From Chloracidobacterium sp. (GTDB taxonomy: Bacteria > Acidobacteriota > Blastocatellia > Pyrinomonadales > Pyrinomonadaceae): DNA of 64,000 nt. The notes under the pieces were generated by a model that saw only the letters and a program-made list of their open reading frames with translations, ran no database searches and was not told where the DNA came from. The translations under genes and the position numbers were made by a program. Where the stretch lies: assembly GCA_016716365.1 (NCBI GenBank), contig JADJWM010000007.1, forward strand, positions 248,001 through 312,000, in the 5' to 3' direction. Shown piece by piece: positions 17,448-29,328 of this stretch; positions within the stretch are counted from its first letter, which is position 1; each line of letters begins with the position of its first letter.

Positions 17448-18620
17448 ATGGATCCGATCCTGACAGCAAAACTGATCTTCTTCGTGTCCGTCGGGGCCGT
17501 CCTTTATGTTTACGCAGGATATCCGGTCCTGGTCATGCTGATCGCCCGATTTGCAGCCTCGAAGGTCGCACGATCGGAGATCGAGCCGAACGTCAGCCTT
17601 ATCATCACTGCATTCAACGAGGAGAAAGACATCCGGGCAAAGCTTGAGAATACCCTTCAGCTTGACTATCCGAAGCAAAAGCTTGAGGTCATCGTCGCAT
17701 CCGACTGTTCCGACGACGGGACCGATGACATCGTTCGCGAATTTGCCGGGCGCGGCGTTCGGTTAGTTCGTGCTGAAAGACGCGGTGGTAAGACGAGTGC
17801 GCAAAACCTGGCAGTCGAAGCCGCTAATGGCGAGGTCCTTGTTTTTTCGGATGCGACCTCGATCTACGAGGCCGGTGCGGTCCGTGAACTTGTCGCGAAT
17901 TTCGCCGATCCGACAGTGGGCTGCGTCGCGGGTCGTCTGTCGTATGTGGATCCGGACGATTCGACCGTCGGTTCCGGGGCGCGTTCATACTGGAGCTATG
18001 AAACATTATTGAAGAAAGCCGAAAGCTCAGCTTGTTCGCTGATCGGCGTTTCCGGATGTATTTATGCGGTCAGACGTTCGGCCTACCGGCCGATGTATCC
18101 GGAAGCCTGTTCTGACTTTTTGATAGCAACGGAAGTGTTCAGACAGGGAATGCGTACGGTTTACGAACCCGCCGCGGTTTGTACCGAAGAGACCAACCGC
18201 CGATCACAAAAGGAAATGAAGATGCGGATCCGGGTAATTGCCCAGACCATCGCCGACCTATGGCGAAACCGGGACATGCTCAACCCATTTAAGTCGGGGT
18301 TCTTTGCGGTCCAGCTGATCTCGCACAAGGTATTGCGGTACAGCGTGCCCGTCTTTTTGGTGATCGCGTTCGCTGCCTCGGCATTTCTGGCATCAACCTC
18401 GACCGCGTTTCTTGTTGTCGTCTCTGCACAGGCCGCGTTCGCGGCGGCGGCGACCTTCGGCTGGGTGCTTGAGCAAATCGGCCTGAAACCGGGGCCTTTC
18501 GGGATACCGCTTTATTTTGTGCTTGCGAATTTGGCCTCGATCGCAGGATTTTTCCAGTTCGTGAGGGGCGAGCGCTACGCGGCCTGGGACCCGATCCGGG
18601 ACGCCGGGCCCGCTTCATAG
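17448..18620 (+). CDS. Membrane GT2 glycosyltransferase
   Basis: A 390-residue family 2 transferase. An N-terminal membrane helix (5-30) precedes a GT-A domain with VSLIITAFNEEKDI, VIVASDCSDDGTDD, GGKTSAQNLAVEAA and FSDATSIYE (the D-x-D-like site). Acceptor-side GVSGCIYAVRR follows, then RRSQKEMKMRIR, and two or more C-terminal helices (about 285-375). It acts on lipid-linked sugars at the inner membrane. Five bases separate it from the polymerase gene and four from the flippase gene. Confidence 0.85.
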   Translation: MDPILTAKLIFFVSVGAVLYVYAGYPVLVMLIARFAASKVARSEIEPNVSLIITAFNEEKDIRAKLENTLQLDYPKQKLEVIVASDCSDDGTDDIVREFAGRGVRLVRAERRGGKTSAQNLAVEAANGEVLVFSDATSIYEAGAVRELVANFADPTVGCVAGRLSYVDPDDSTVGSGARSYWSYETLLKKAESSACSLIGVSGCIYAVRRSAYRPMYPEACSDFLIATEVFRQGMRTVYEPAAVCTEETNRRSQKEMKMRIRVIAQTIADLWRNRDMLNPFKSGFFAVQLISHKVLRYSVPVFLVIAFAASAFLASTSTAFLVVVSAQAAFAAAATFGWVLEQIGLKPGPFGIPLYFVLANLASIAGFFQFVRGERYAAWDPIRDAGPAS

Positions 18621-18624
18621 GATC

Positions 18625-20217
18625 ATGACCGCAACCGAGCGGAAACAGTCATCGCTGATAAATCAGAGCGCCTGGATCCTCTTGGCGAAGGTCACCGGTT
18701 TTGCCCTAAACATGGTCCTTCCGCTTCTTGTTGTCCGATATTTAACGCAGGACAACGTGGGTGTTTACCGGCAGTCTTTCCTTGTCGCCTCGAACGCGGT
18801 ACTCGTGCTTCCCCTCGGATTCTCGATGAGCGCCTATTACTTCCTGAATCGCGACCCCGACCGGCATCCGCTGGTCGTGATGAACATCCTCATCTTCAAT
18901 TGCCTGATGGGGGCAGCCGCGTTTGTCGCCCTTTTCCTATTTCCCGAAATACTCGGTTCAACGTTCAACAGTGCGGAACTTGCCCGGCTTTCGCCGCTGA
19001 TCGGCCTCGTGGTCTGGGTTTGGATCTTCGCCGGGTTTCTGGAGACGGCCGCGATTTCGCTGCAAGAGGCTCGTCTTGCCGCCGGTTTCATCGTATTCAC
19101 ACAACTATTGAAGACCGTTTTGATGACGGCCGCCGTCGTTTACTTCCAGTCGGTCGATTCACTTCTTTATGCAGTTCTAGTGCTTTTTTCGCTTCAGGCC
19201 GTACTGATGGTCTGGTATCTGAACAGGAGGTTTCCTCGGTTTTGGGCCAGAGTGGATCTGCCCTTTTTTCGGAAGCAGATGGCATATGCGATTCCGTTCG
19301 GGCTTTCGGTGATGCTGTATGTTCTTCAAACGGACATTCACAACTATTTCGTTAGTCACAGCTTCAGCGCGGCCGAATTCGCCATCTACTCGGTCGGCTG
19401 CTTTCAACTGCCGCTCGTCGCGATGCTTTGGGAATCCGTCGGTGCAGTGATGATACCGAAAATGAGCCAGTTGCAGGATCAGGGCCGGACGCGTGAAATG
19501 TTGGAATTAACGGTGAAGGCGACGCAGAAGCTGACATTTTTCTACTTCCCTCTATTTGGATTTCTAATGATCGTTGCGGATGAGTTCATCACGACATTAT
19601 TTACCCGGGATTATCAGGCAAGCGCGGCGATCTTTCGTGTAAATCTGTTGACATTGCCCCTTTTTAGCTTTGTTGTGGACCCGATCACCCGGGCCTTCCC
19701 ATCTGCGGGCAGATTTCTTTTGAAGGTGAGGGTCGGTATTTTCATAGCGGTTTTTGCGGTCTTTTGGGCGGGCTTGGGCCGATTCGGACTTGTCGAGATG
19801 ATCGGTATAGTGGTTGGTTCGGTTTTGGTCGAAAGGATCGCCGCCAGCTGGATCTCAGCAAGGATGCTCGAAGGCCGGTTCGAAGACCTGAAGCTCTTCT
19901 GGACGACCGCGAAAATAGCTCTTGCCGCTGTGGCGGCGGCCGCCATTCTGTTCGCTGTTTATCTGGCAGCTGCCGAGGTACTGATGACGGCGGCGTTAAG
20001 CGTGAGTCAGAAAACACTGGGCTTAGTTGGAACAGCAAAGGGTGTGGAATTCGTCGGCGGCAGCATTTTCCTGTCGATATGCTTTGCAGTTTATGCCGCT
20101 GCGTATTTACTTATCGCAAACTCGCTGGGTGCGATCGAAGCTGACGACAAGGACCGGGCGATCGGTTATCTGAGGCGGCTGAACCCGTGGCGCAGGGCTC
20201 AGGCCGGAGCAATTTGA
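18625..20217 (+). CDS. Wzx-like polysaccharide flippase
   Basis: A 530-residue polytopic protein of the MOP superfamily (Wzx/MATE-like), about 12-14 helices. The opening INQSAWILLAKVTGFALNMV and LPLLVVRYLTQDNVGVYRQS is typical of lipid-linked oligosaccharide flippases. It moves the repeat unit to the periplasmic face for the polymerase. It overlaps nothing but sits tightly between the GT2 and the second AsnB gene (seven bases). Confidence 0.85.
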   Translation: MTATERKQSSLINQSAWILLAKVTGFALNMVLPLLVVRYLTQDNVGVYRQSFLVASNAVLVLPLGFSMSAYYFLNRDPDRHPLVVMNILIFNCLMGAAAFVALFLFPEILGSTFNSAELARLSPLIGLVVWVWIFAGFLETAAISLQEARLAAGFIVFTQLLKTVLMTAAVVYFQSVDSLLYAVLVLFSLQAVLMVWYLNRRFPRFWARVDLPFFRKQMAYAIPFGLSVMLYVLQTDIHNYFVSHSFSAAEFAIYSVGCFQLPLVAMLWESVGAVMIPKMSQLQDQGRTREMLELTVKATQKLTFFYFPLFGFLMIVADEFITTLFTRDYQASAAIFRVNLLTLPLFSFVVDPITRAFPSAGRFLLKVRVGIFIAVFAVFWAGLGRFGLVEMIGIVVGSVLVERIAASWISARMLEGRFEDLKLFWTTAKIALAAVAAAAILFAVYLAAAEVLMTAALSVSQKTLGLVGTAKGVEFVGGSIFLSICFAVYAAAYLLIANSLGAIEADDKDRAIGYLRRLNPWRRAQAGAI

Positions 20218-20224
20218 ACGTGGA

Positions 20225-22108
20225 ATGTGCGGAATAACCGGATTTATCACGCATGATCGCGAAGCATCCGTCGAAGCAAGGGATGACCTGCTCGACCGGA
20301 TGTGCCGCAGCATTGAATACCGCGGCCCGGACGAACAGGGAACGCTGGTTCGGGGTCGTGCGGCGCTCGGGATGCGGCGGCTTTCGATCATTGACATACG
20401 CACGGGCCAGCAGCCGATATTCAACGAGGACGAAAGCCGAGCGATAGTCTTCAACGGAGAGATCTATAACTTTCAGGAACTTCGGCCCGAATTGGAGGCG
20501 GCCGGACACAATTTCAAGACGAATTCCGACACCGAGGTGATCCTCCACGCCTTCGAAGAGTTCGGCGAAGAATGCGTAAAACGGCTCCGCGGGATGTTCG
20601 CATTTGCGATCTGGGATTTTCGTGATCAGTCCCTTTTCCTCGCGAGGGACCGGGCGGGGAAAAAGCCGCTATTCTATACGCGGACCCCGCAGGGCGACTT
20701 TGTCTTTGGCTCCGAATTGAAGACCCTTCTGGTTCACGGCCAGACACCGCGTCAAGTGGACCTTTCCGCGCTCGACGCTTATCTTACGTTCGGCTACGTG
20801 CCGGAGGAATTCTGCATTCTTAAAGGCGTTGAGAAGCTGCAGCCCGGTCATTGGCTCAAGTTCGCAGACGGCTCGATCACAACAAAGCAGTATTGGGACT
20901 TCGAGCTCGGGAATCCCGATCCCGGCCCGGACGAGAATGAATGGGCCGAGATGGTGCGTGCGAAGATCACCGACGCCGTCCGGGCCCGATTGATCTCGGA
21001 GGTACCGTTAGGAGCATTTCTTTCGGGCGGGGTCGATTCATCGACGGTCGTCGGCGTGATGTCGCAGTTGTCGGACCGGCCCGTAAAGACGTTCTCGATC
21101 GGCTTCGAGGAAGACAGCTTTGATGAACTGAAGTTCGCCCGGCTCGCGTCCAAGCGATTCGGCACTGACCACCACGAATTCATCGTTACGCCCGACCTGT
21201 TCGACGTACTCGACAAGATCGTCACACATTTTGACGAGCCCTTTGCCGACCAATCCTCGCTGCCGACCTTTATGCTGTCGAAAATGGCCCGCGAGCACGT
21301 GACGGTCGTTCTTTCGGGCGATGGCGGAGACGAGCTATTCGGCGGATATTCGAGATACCTGATCGAACGCAGCCGCGACAGATTTTCCGCGATACCGAGG
21401 GCTATACGAAGCGGACTGATGCGTCCGATAGGCCAGATCCTTCCCCATGGAACGATCGGTAAGAATTTTATCTACAACATTTCACTCGATCCGGTCGAGA
21501 GGTATCTCGATAGCGTGTCTTCCTTCAACCAGGCCCGCAGGTCCCAGCTTTACACGGGCGATCTGAAGGTAGCGATGAATGGCAGCGGTTCGGCGGCGGC
21601 GAGCATCTTTGAAGAACTGAGCAAGAAAGGGCCGCAGCGGGACCCGCTGGCAAGGCTTCTTTATTTGGACTGCAAAACTTATCTTCCGGGCGATATCCTA
21701 ACAAAGGTCGACCGGATGACTATGGCAAGCTCTCTCGAAGCCCGCGTCCCCCTGCTTGACCACGAGCTGATCGATCTCGTGACGAGAATACCCTCCGATC
21801 TTAAGCTCAAGGGCAGCGATCCGAAATACATTTTGAAGAAGGCGATGAAGGGCCTCGTACCGGACGAGATCCTCTATCGCGAAAAACAAGGATTCGGGGT
21901 CCCTGTGGGCGAGTGGATAAACCGGCAGCTTCGGAGCCGGATCGACGAGGACCTAAGCAATAAGCGAACAATAGAACGAGGTTATTTCGACCCGGCGTAC
22001 CTCAAGATACTCCGGAAAGAACACGCCGAGGGCCGAAGGGACCACTCAAACTCCCTCTGGGTGCTCTGGATGCTGGAACTCTGGTTTCGTGCCTACATCG
22101 ATGCATGA
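20225..22108 (+). CDS. asnB: AsnB-type amidotransferase, copy 2 (exosortase-associated type)
   Basis: A 627-residue two-domain enzyme. Cys2 in MCGITGFITHD is the glutaminase nucleophile. EYRGPDEQG and the synthase loop SGGVDSS (267-273) are intact. Its relatives travel with XrtA loci as 'amidotransferase 1', which fits its place between the flippase and the GT4 genes better than a role in asparagine supply. The next gene starts inside it at 22101 (overlap of eight bases). Confidence 0.88.
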   Translation: MCGITGFITHDREASVEARDDLLDRMCRSIEYRGPDEQGTLVRGRAALGMRRLSIIDIRTGQQPIFNEDESRAIVFNGEIYNFQELRPELEAAGHNFKTNSDTEVILHAFEEFGEECVKRLRGMFAFAIWDFRDQSLFLARDRAGKKPLFYTRTPQGDFVFGSELKTLLVHGQTPRQVDLSALDAYLTFGYVPEEFCILKGVEKLQPGHWLKFADGSITTKQYWDFELGNPDPGPDENEWAEMVRAKITDAVRARLISEVPLGAFLSGGVDSSTVVGVMSQLSDRPVKTFSIGFEEDSFDELKFARLASKRFGTDHHEFIVTPDLFDVLDKIVTHFDEPFADQSSLPTFMLSKMAREHVTVVLSGDGGDELFGGYSRYLIERSRDRFSAIPRAIRSGLMRPIGQILPHGTIGKNFIYNISLDPVERYLDSVSSFNQARRSQLYTGDLKVAMNGSGSAAASIFEELSKKGPQRDPLARLLYLDCKTYLPGDILTKVDRMTMASSLEARVPLLDHELIDLVTRIPSDLKLKGSDPKYILKKAMKGLVPDEILYREKQGFGVPVGEWINRQLRSRIDEDLSNKRTIERGYFDPAYLKILRKEHAEGRRDHSNSLWVLWMLELWFRAYIDA

Positions 22109-23276
22109 GACTGACTTCAAGAGTGTGAGAAAGAATGTACTTCATCTGATCCCAAGCTTTCGGTCGGGCGGCTCCGAACGGCAGGCCGTTCAGCTTGTTA
22201 AGCGTATGGCCGATGACGGCCGGCATAATATCGTTCCGGCCTGTTTAGATCGGGATGGTCCGCTGCTTTCAGAGCTCGGCCAAATTGCGTCGGGTGATAT
22301 TCCCGAGTTCGCACTTGACTCGTTCTACGATGCGAGAATGGCCCGCCAGCTTTCGTCGTTCGTCAAATACCTGCGGAAAAAGAAGATCGATATCGTCCAG
22401 AGTCACGATTTTTACACCAATATTTTCGGTATGTTAGGAGCCCGTCTCGCGAGGGTTCCGGTCAGGATCGCGGCAAAACGCGAGACCGGAATGCGTTCTA
22501 AAGCCCAACTTTATGCTGAGCGGCGGGCGATGGGCCTTTCGACCGCGGTCGTGGCGAATTCAACGAACGTGATGGAGTATCTGATCGGCTCAGGTGTTCC
22601 TGAACGCAAGATCGATGTGATCCACAACGGCCTGGACCTACGCCGTTTCGAGGTTCCGACAAGCGACCAGGCTGCCATATTTGCCGACCTCGGCCTGCCG
22701 GCCGACCCCGATCTGCGATTTGTGACCATTGTTGCGAACCTTCGTGACCCGGTAAAAGACCAGGAGACGTTTCTGGAGGCGGCAAAGATCGTTTCCGGCC
22801 GTAATGTGAAGGCCGCATTTGTCCTGGCAGGAGAGGGCCCGCGGACAGACACGATCAGGGATCTGGCGGAGAGGCTCGGGATCGGTGAAAAGGTCCACTT
22901 TCTCGGGCGATGCGACAGGGTGCCGGAGCTGCTTTCGGTCAGTGCGATCGGAGTGCTGACTTCGAGGTCCGAAGGCTTTTCGAATTCCATTCTTGAGTAC
23001 ATGGCCGCCGGGCTCCCCGTTGTTGCAACAAAGGTCGGCGGTGCGGCCGAGGCAGTGATAGCGGGCAAGACGGGATATCTGATCGAACCCGGGGACAATG
23101 CTTTGCTTGCCTCGCGGCTGGTCGAAATATTACAGAACGACGAACTCGCAACTTCAATGGGAGCTAAAGGAAGAAAACGAGCGAGCGAACATTTCAGCAT
23201 CGAAGCTCAGCTTGCAAAGACCCATCAACTTTACGAGCGCGAACTTGAACGGATCGGCGCTAAGAAAAACAAATGA
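22101..23276 (+). CDS. GT4 glycosyltransferase
   Basis: About 391 residues, GT-B fold. FRSGGSERQAVQLVKRM is the N-terminal glycine-rich loop, SHDFYTNIFG marks the acceptor domain, and the donor site holds the EX7E motif EGFSNSILE. ATG 22101 is preferred to GTG 22089; it overlaps the upstream stop. The stop overlaps the next start (ATGA). Confidence 0.85.
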   Translation: MHETDFKSVRKNVLHLIPSFRSGGSERQAVQLVKRMADDGRHNIVPACLDRDGPLLSELGQIASGDIPEFALDSFYDARMARQLSSFVKYLRKKKIDIVQSHDFYTNIFGMLGARLARVPVRIAAKRETGMRSKAQLYAERRAMGLSTAVVANSTNVMEYLIGSGVPERKIDVIHNGLDLRRFEVPTSDQAAIFADLGLPADPDLRFVTIVANLRDPVKDQETFLEAAKIVSGRNVKAAFVLAGEGPRTDTIRDLAERLGIGEKVHFLGRCDRVPELLSVSAIGVLTSRSEGFSNSILEYMAAGLPVVATKVGGAAEAVIAGKTGYLIEPGDNALLASRLVEILQNDELATSMGAKGRKRASEHFSIEAQLAKTHQLYERELERIGAKKNK

Positions 23277-24337
23277 CCGCTGCGGAAAAGAGATTGCGGA
23301 TCGTCCAGATCGGACCGATGCCGCCGCCGCACGGCGGCGTTTCGACCAACATGCTGGCGATCCACGAGACCTTGGTTCGGGAAGGGCATGAATCGCGGAT
23401 CATCGATGTCACTGACAGGAATCGGCCGGAGGGACGGCCTTACGTTCTGAAACCGAGGTCGGCGGCGGGACTCCTGGCACTTCTGGCCCGGATCGACGCC
23501 GACGTTCTCCACTATCACATCGGCGGGGAGTTCAGCTTGCGACTCGCACTGCTGACGATCTTCTGCGGCCTTCTTCCGGGAAAACGTTCGGTCGTAACCT
23601 TTCATTCCGGGGGCTTTGCGCGGGCGGCTGTGCAAACTGCCAGACCTTTTTCGATCAGGGGGTTTGCATTCCGTATGCAGGATCGCGTTGTCGGCGTCAA
23701 TCCCGAAATGACAAGGATGTTCGTGGCATACGGTGTCAAACCGAATCGCATTCGTATGATCGTTCCTTTTGAACTGAAGGCTCCTGACGAATCCGTGTCC
23801 ATTCCGCACTCGCTTAGCGATTTCGTCGAAACCGCTGAGCCGCTGATCGTATCGGTCGGTTCCCTGGAATCTGAATACCGGCACAGGGACGCAATTGCGG
23901 CCTTGTCGAAGATTATCGAGACCCATCCCGGGGCCAGGCTCTTGATCGCGGGCTCTGGGCCTATGCGCGATGAGCTTCAGAACGAGATCAATATCCGGGG
24001 CCACGCGGGCCGCGTGCTGCTTGCGGGAAATGTTGAACGCGATGTTTTGCTGCATCTGAACGCGAAGGCCGGAGTGCTCCTTCGTATCACCGATTTCGAC
24101 GGCGATGCGATATCGGTGCGGGAGGGGCTTTTCCTCGGGACCCCGGTTGTTGCAACCGACAATGGAATGCGGCCCAAAGGGACGCGGCTGGTAGAGGCGT
24201 CGGCCGGCCCCGAACAGGTCGCGTCCGCAGTTATCGAGGCGATCAAAGTCGGCCGGGAGAACGGCAGTATGCGTGAAGCTCCCGAAAGCAATGCCGCAAA
24301 AGTGATCGCGCTTTACGAAGAGCTTATTTTCGGATGA
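23273..24337 (+). CDS. Glycosyltransferase
   Basis: A 354-residue GT-B enzyme opening RIVQIGPMPPPHGGVSTNML, a group common in EPS loci. The donor side has GDAISVREGLFLGTPVVAT. The start is coupled to the upstream stop by ATGA, and its own stop overlaps the heparinase-like start by ATGA again. The order suggests these genes work on one polymer. Confidence 0.82.
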   Translation: MTAAEKRLRIVQIGPMPPPHGGVSTNMLAIHETLVREGHESRIIDVTDRNRPEGRPYVLKPRSAAGLLALLARIDADVLHYHIGGEFSLRLALLTIFCGLLPGKRSVVTFHSGGFARAAVQTARPFSIRGFAFRMQDRVVGVNPEMTRMFVAYGVKPNRIRMIVPFELKAPDESVSIPHSLSDFVETAEPLIVSVGSLESEYRHRDAIAALSKIIETHPGARLLIAGSGPMRDELQNEINIRGHAGRVLLAGNVERDVLLHLNAKAGVLLRITDFDGDAISVREGLFLGTPVVATDNGMRPKGTRLVEASAGPEQVASAVIEAIKVGRENGSMREAPESNAAKVIALYEELIFG

Positions 24338-26367
24338 TCTCAAAGTTGAAGAAGTTGAAAGGGAGGAGCCTTGCCGAGATCGCCGATCGAGGGCGGCAGG
24401 GGGCAAATGCGTTCCTTGAACGAAACCGCCTCGGACGCGGCCCCGAGATCGGCGACGAGGAACTGCTGCGGTTGTTCGAAGGGAACGCGGGATCGATCGA
24501 TGATCTCGCGGAACATTTTCTACGCAGGACCGGAGCAACTTTCTACCCTTCCTTCGCGAACATGGAGGCGACGGTTGCTGCATTAAAAGAGCGGTTTCCA
24601 CAGGACTGCATTCGTCTGATCGGGAAAGCGGACAGGGTCCTCAAAGGTGAATTTGACCTTCTTGGATTCGAATCGCTCAGGTTTGGAGGGCCGATCCCCG
24701 ATTGGCATCTCGAACCGGTTTCCGGCAAGCGTTCGCCGTTGAAGCATTGGAGCGCGTTTGACGAAACCGACTCAGCCGAAACCGGAGACAAAAAGATCGT
24801 TTGGGAATTGAACCGGCATCAATATTTTACGATGCTAGGGGCGGCGTACCGGCTTACCGATGACGAAAAATATGCGGAGGCGTTCGCATCGCACGTCGAG
24901 GACTGGATCCTTAAGAATCCGGCAAAGATGGGCGTGAATTGGGTGTCGAGCCTCGAGATCTCGTTCCGTTCGATATCATGGCTCTGGGCGATATCCTTCT
25001 TTGCCGGGTCTCGTCATTTGAACGCGAAACTGCTTAGTTCGATGCTCAAGGTCCTCATCCTCGCAGGACGCCACATCGAACGGCACCTCTCTACCTACAC
25101 AAGCCCGAACACCCATCTTACCGGCGAGGCATTGGGGCTGTTCCTTCTGGGTTCGTTCTTGCCCGAGGTCGCCGAGGCCCGCCGCTGGAAGAACAAGGGC
25201 CGCGATATCATGCTCGCCGAGCTTGAACGGCAGGTGCGGCCGGATGGCGGCCACGTCGAACAATCGATCCATTATCTTAGATACACGGCCGATTTCTACC
25301 TCTCATTTATCGCTGTTGCCGGTCCCGAAGGATCGGCTGTGACAGACGCGGCCGCCGGAAAGATCCGGAAGATGCTCGGCCTGCTTCAACACGCAGCACA
25401 CCCGGACGGAACCACACCCTTGATCGGTGACGAAGACGGGGGGCGGCTTCATTTCCTTGATGCGCGGCCGTTGAACGATCTTCGCTCGACGATCGCTGTC
25501 GGTGCGGCATTGCTCGCGGACGAGGAACTCAAGTTCGCGGCGGCCGAGCCCACGCCGGAGGTACTTTGGGTTTGCGGCCCTGAACGCCTCGATTCATTCG
25601 ATAAGCTTCGCCCGCGAGCTCCGAAGGCTCTGTCTAAAGCCTTTCGAGAAACGGGACTCTTCTCGCTAAGGACAGGCTGGAGCGAAGATGCGAGCCATCT
25701 GCTCATCGACTGCGGCGAACACGGATTTTTGAACGGTGCCCATGCACACGCGGATGCGCTAGGTTTTGTCATGTTTGCGGGCGGCATCCCCATCTTCATT
25801 GATTCGGGAACCGGCTCCTATACCGGGGATGCCGGCATCCGGGACCGGCTGCGGGCAACATCGGCCCACAACTGCCTCCTGGTAAATGGGGAATCATCCT
25901 CAGAGCCGTGCGGCCCTTTCTCCTGGAGATCGGCTGCCCGGTCAGAGTTGATCGAGTGGAATGACGATGGGCCCGAGATCGTTTTTCTGGGAAACCACGA
26001 CGGTTTTGGGCGGTTCAAGGTATCCTATGAAAGGGAGTTCCGTCTCCACCGGGACGGTAATGTGGTCGTGACGGACGAAATTAGTTCCGAAGACAACAAC
26101 GCTTTTGAACTGGCCTTCGTGCTTGATCCTAGGGTTGAACCGATCCTCGAAGGGTCTAAGCGGATCCACTTAATGGCTCCTGACGGAAAAAGGAGCCTTC
26201 TGGTTATTGAGACTTTATTCGACGGAGAAGCCCACTGTACGGGCTGGGACATCGAGGACGCGATAGTTTCTCCGATCTACGGTGCCTTCACCGATACCAG
26301 GAAATTACGATTCAGATTTGTCGGCGCCGGTGAACTGAGGGTCACGAATAAGATCCGGCTTGCCTGA
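24334..26367 (+). CDS. Heparinase II/III-family polysaccharide lyase-like protein
   Basis: A 677-residue protein. The N-terminal half is an alpha/alpha toroid (WELNRHQYFTMLGAAYRLT, YTSPNTHLTGEALGLFLLGSF, DGGHVEQSIHYLRYTADFYL), and the C-terminal part is the beta-sandwich of the heparinase II/III family, with HAHADALGFVMFAGG and DSGTGSY. That is the family's catalytic HAHAD region. No signal peptide is seen, so export is uncertain. Such genes in EPS loci may modify or cut uronate-containing polymer or act as epimerase-like partners. Confidence 0.82.
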   Translation: MISKLKKLKGRSLAEIADRGRQGANAFLERNRLGRGPEIGDEELLRLFEGNAGSIDDLAEHFLRRTGATFYPSFANMEATVAALKERFPQDCIRLIGKADRVLKGEFDLLGFESLRFGGPIPDWHLEPVSGKRSPLKHWSAFDETDSAETGDKKIVWELNRHQYFTMLGAAYRLTDDEKYAEAFASHVEDWILKNPAKMGVNWVSSLEISFRSISWLWAISFFAGSRHLNAKLLSSMLKVLILAGRHIERHLSTYTSPNTHLTGEALGLFLLGSFLPEVAEARRWKNKGRDIMLAELERQVRPDGGHVEQSIHYLRYTADFYLSFIAVAGPEGSAVTDAAAGKIRKMLGLLQHAAHPDGTTPLIGDEDGGRLHFLDARPLNDLRSTIAVGAALLADEELKFAAAEPTPEVLWVCGPERLDSFDKLRPRAPKALSKAFRETGLFSLRTGWSEDASHLLIDCGEHGFLNGAHAHADALGFVMFAGGIPIFIDSGTGSYTGDAGIRDRLRATSAHNCLLVNGESSSEPCGPFSWRSAARSELIEWNDDGPEIVFLGNHDGFGRFKVSYEREFRLHRDGNVVVTDEISSEDNNAFELAFVLDPRVEPILEGSKRIHLMAPDGKRSLLVIETLFDGEAHCTGWDIEDAIVSPIYGAFTDTRKLRFRFVGAGELRVTNKIRLA

Positions 26368-26383
26368 AGCAGCAAATATCAAG

Positions 26384-28274
<1,891 letters not shown>

Positions 28275-28282
<8 letters not shown>

Positions 28283-29328
28283 GCCTGGGACAAAATACGT
28301 CATTCTAACCGACGCCCCGACGGGCGAAACGCTCGCCGTCTGGGACGAGCTAATGCGTAACTGCCCTTACGCGACGCAATTCACCACCCCAGATTTTTTT
28401 ACCGATCCTTTTGTTCGGGGGCGGCGAACGATTCGCGGTGCTTGCGTTCGAAAATAGTCGTGCGGTAGGCGTAGTCACAGGGCTTAGAAACGGAGGTCAG
28501 ATCCGGTGCGGCCTTCCGGTCCGGCCGCAATCCGCATTCAGGGACGGCATCGATAAGCAAGAGATCTTTGCACGGTTCTGGGACGGGATCTCAGAGTTCG
28601 GCGGCCCCGAGATCGACCTTGTTGACATTTATTCCTGGGAGCCGATAGGCGGCCGCCTGCCTTCCGGTTTCGTCGAATCGAAATGCGAGGGCGGCGACCG
28701 CGTCGTGATGCTTGATCTGACAAAAGGCCCTGAGGCCCTGTTTCGCGATTTTTCGACACGCCGCCGGACCCAGCTTCGAAAAGTTGAAAGGACCGGTAAG
28801 GTCCAGGTGAAAACACTTGAAACGGCATCGGAACTCGCCGAGCTCTACGCAATTCATTGCCTATGGAATGAAAAGAAAGGCATCGCATCGGAAGGGATCG
28901 AGGTTTTCAGCGGCATGCTCGAGTCCCCATCGCGCATCGTCCTGATTGCCAAATTCGAAGGCAAGATCATCGCGGGGACCTATTTGCGATTTTGCGAGAA
29001 CGGGATCGTCGAGTACGCGGCGAACAATTCCCTCGATGAATTTCAGCACCTTCATGCGAACGAATTGCTCGGATGGCGAGCGATAGAATGGGCGTGCGAA
29101 AGAGGGTTCACTAAGTTCAGCCTCGGAGCATCCCATCCTTTTCTGAGTCGTTTCGGCGGCGAGGTGGTCGCGGGCTACAGGTATCGGGCCGACCGCAGCT
29201 TTTTGCGGATGCATACCAACCGCGAGCGATTTGCCGCTTTTGCACGCGGTGCCTTTGGAATGCTGCCGGCTTCGATGAAGCGCAGCCTGAAGGCATGGGG
29301 CGAGACAGTGGTCGGAAATCGGGCTTGA
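28275..29328 (+). pseudogene. FemAB/GNAT-like protein, one-base frameshift
   Basis: Reading from ATG 28275 gives MIEPGTKYVILTDAPTG... to DPFVRG, then the frame ends. The next frame from about 28411 gives GGERFAVLAFENSRAVGVV... to the stop at 29326-29328. Removing one G from the G5 run at 28417-28421 joins the two into PFVRGGERFAVLAF and one chain of about 350 residues, the size of the FemAB-like family. The body has RDFSTRRRTQLRKVERTG and the paired GNAT cores. The first half seems coding, since the frame is open and the composition fits. The extra base may be real or an assembly error. Confidence 0.8.
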
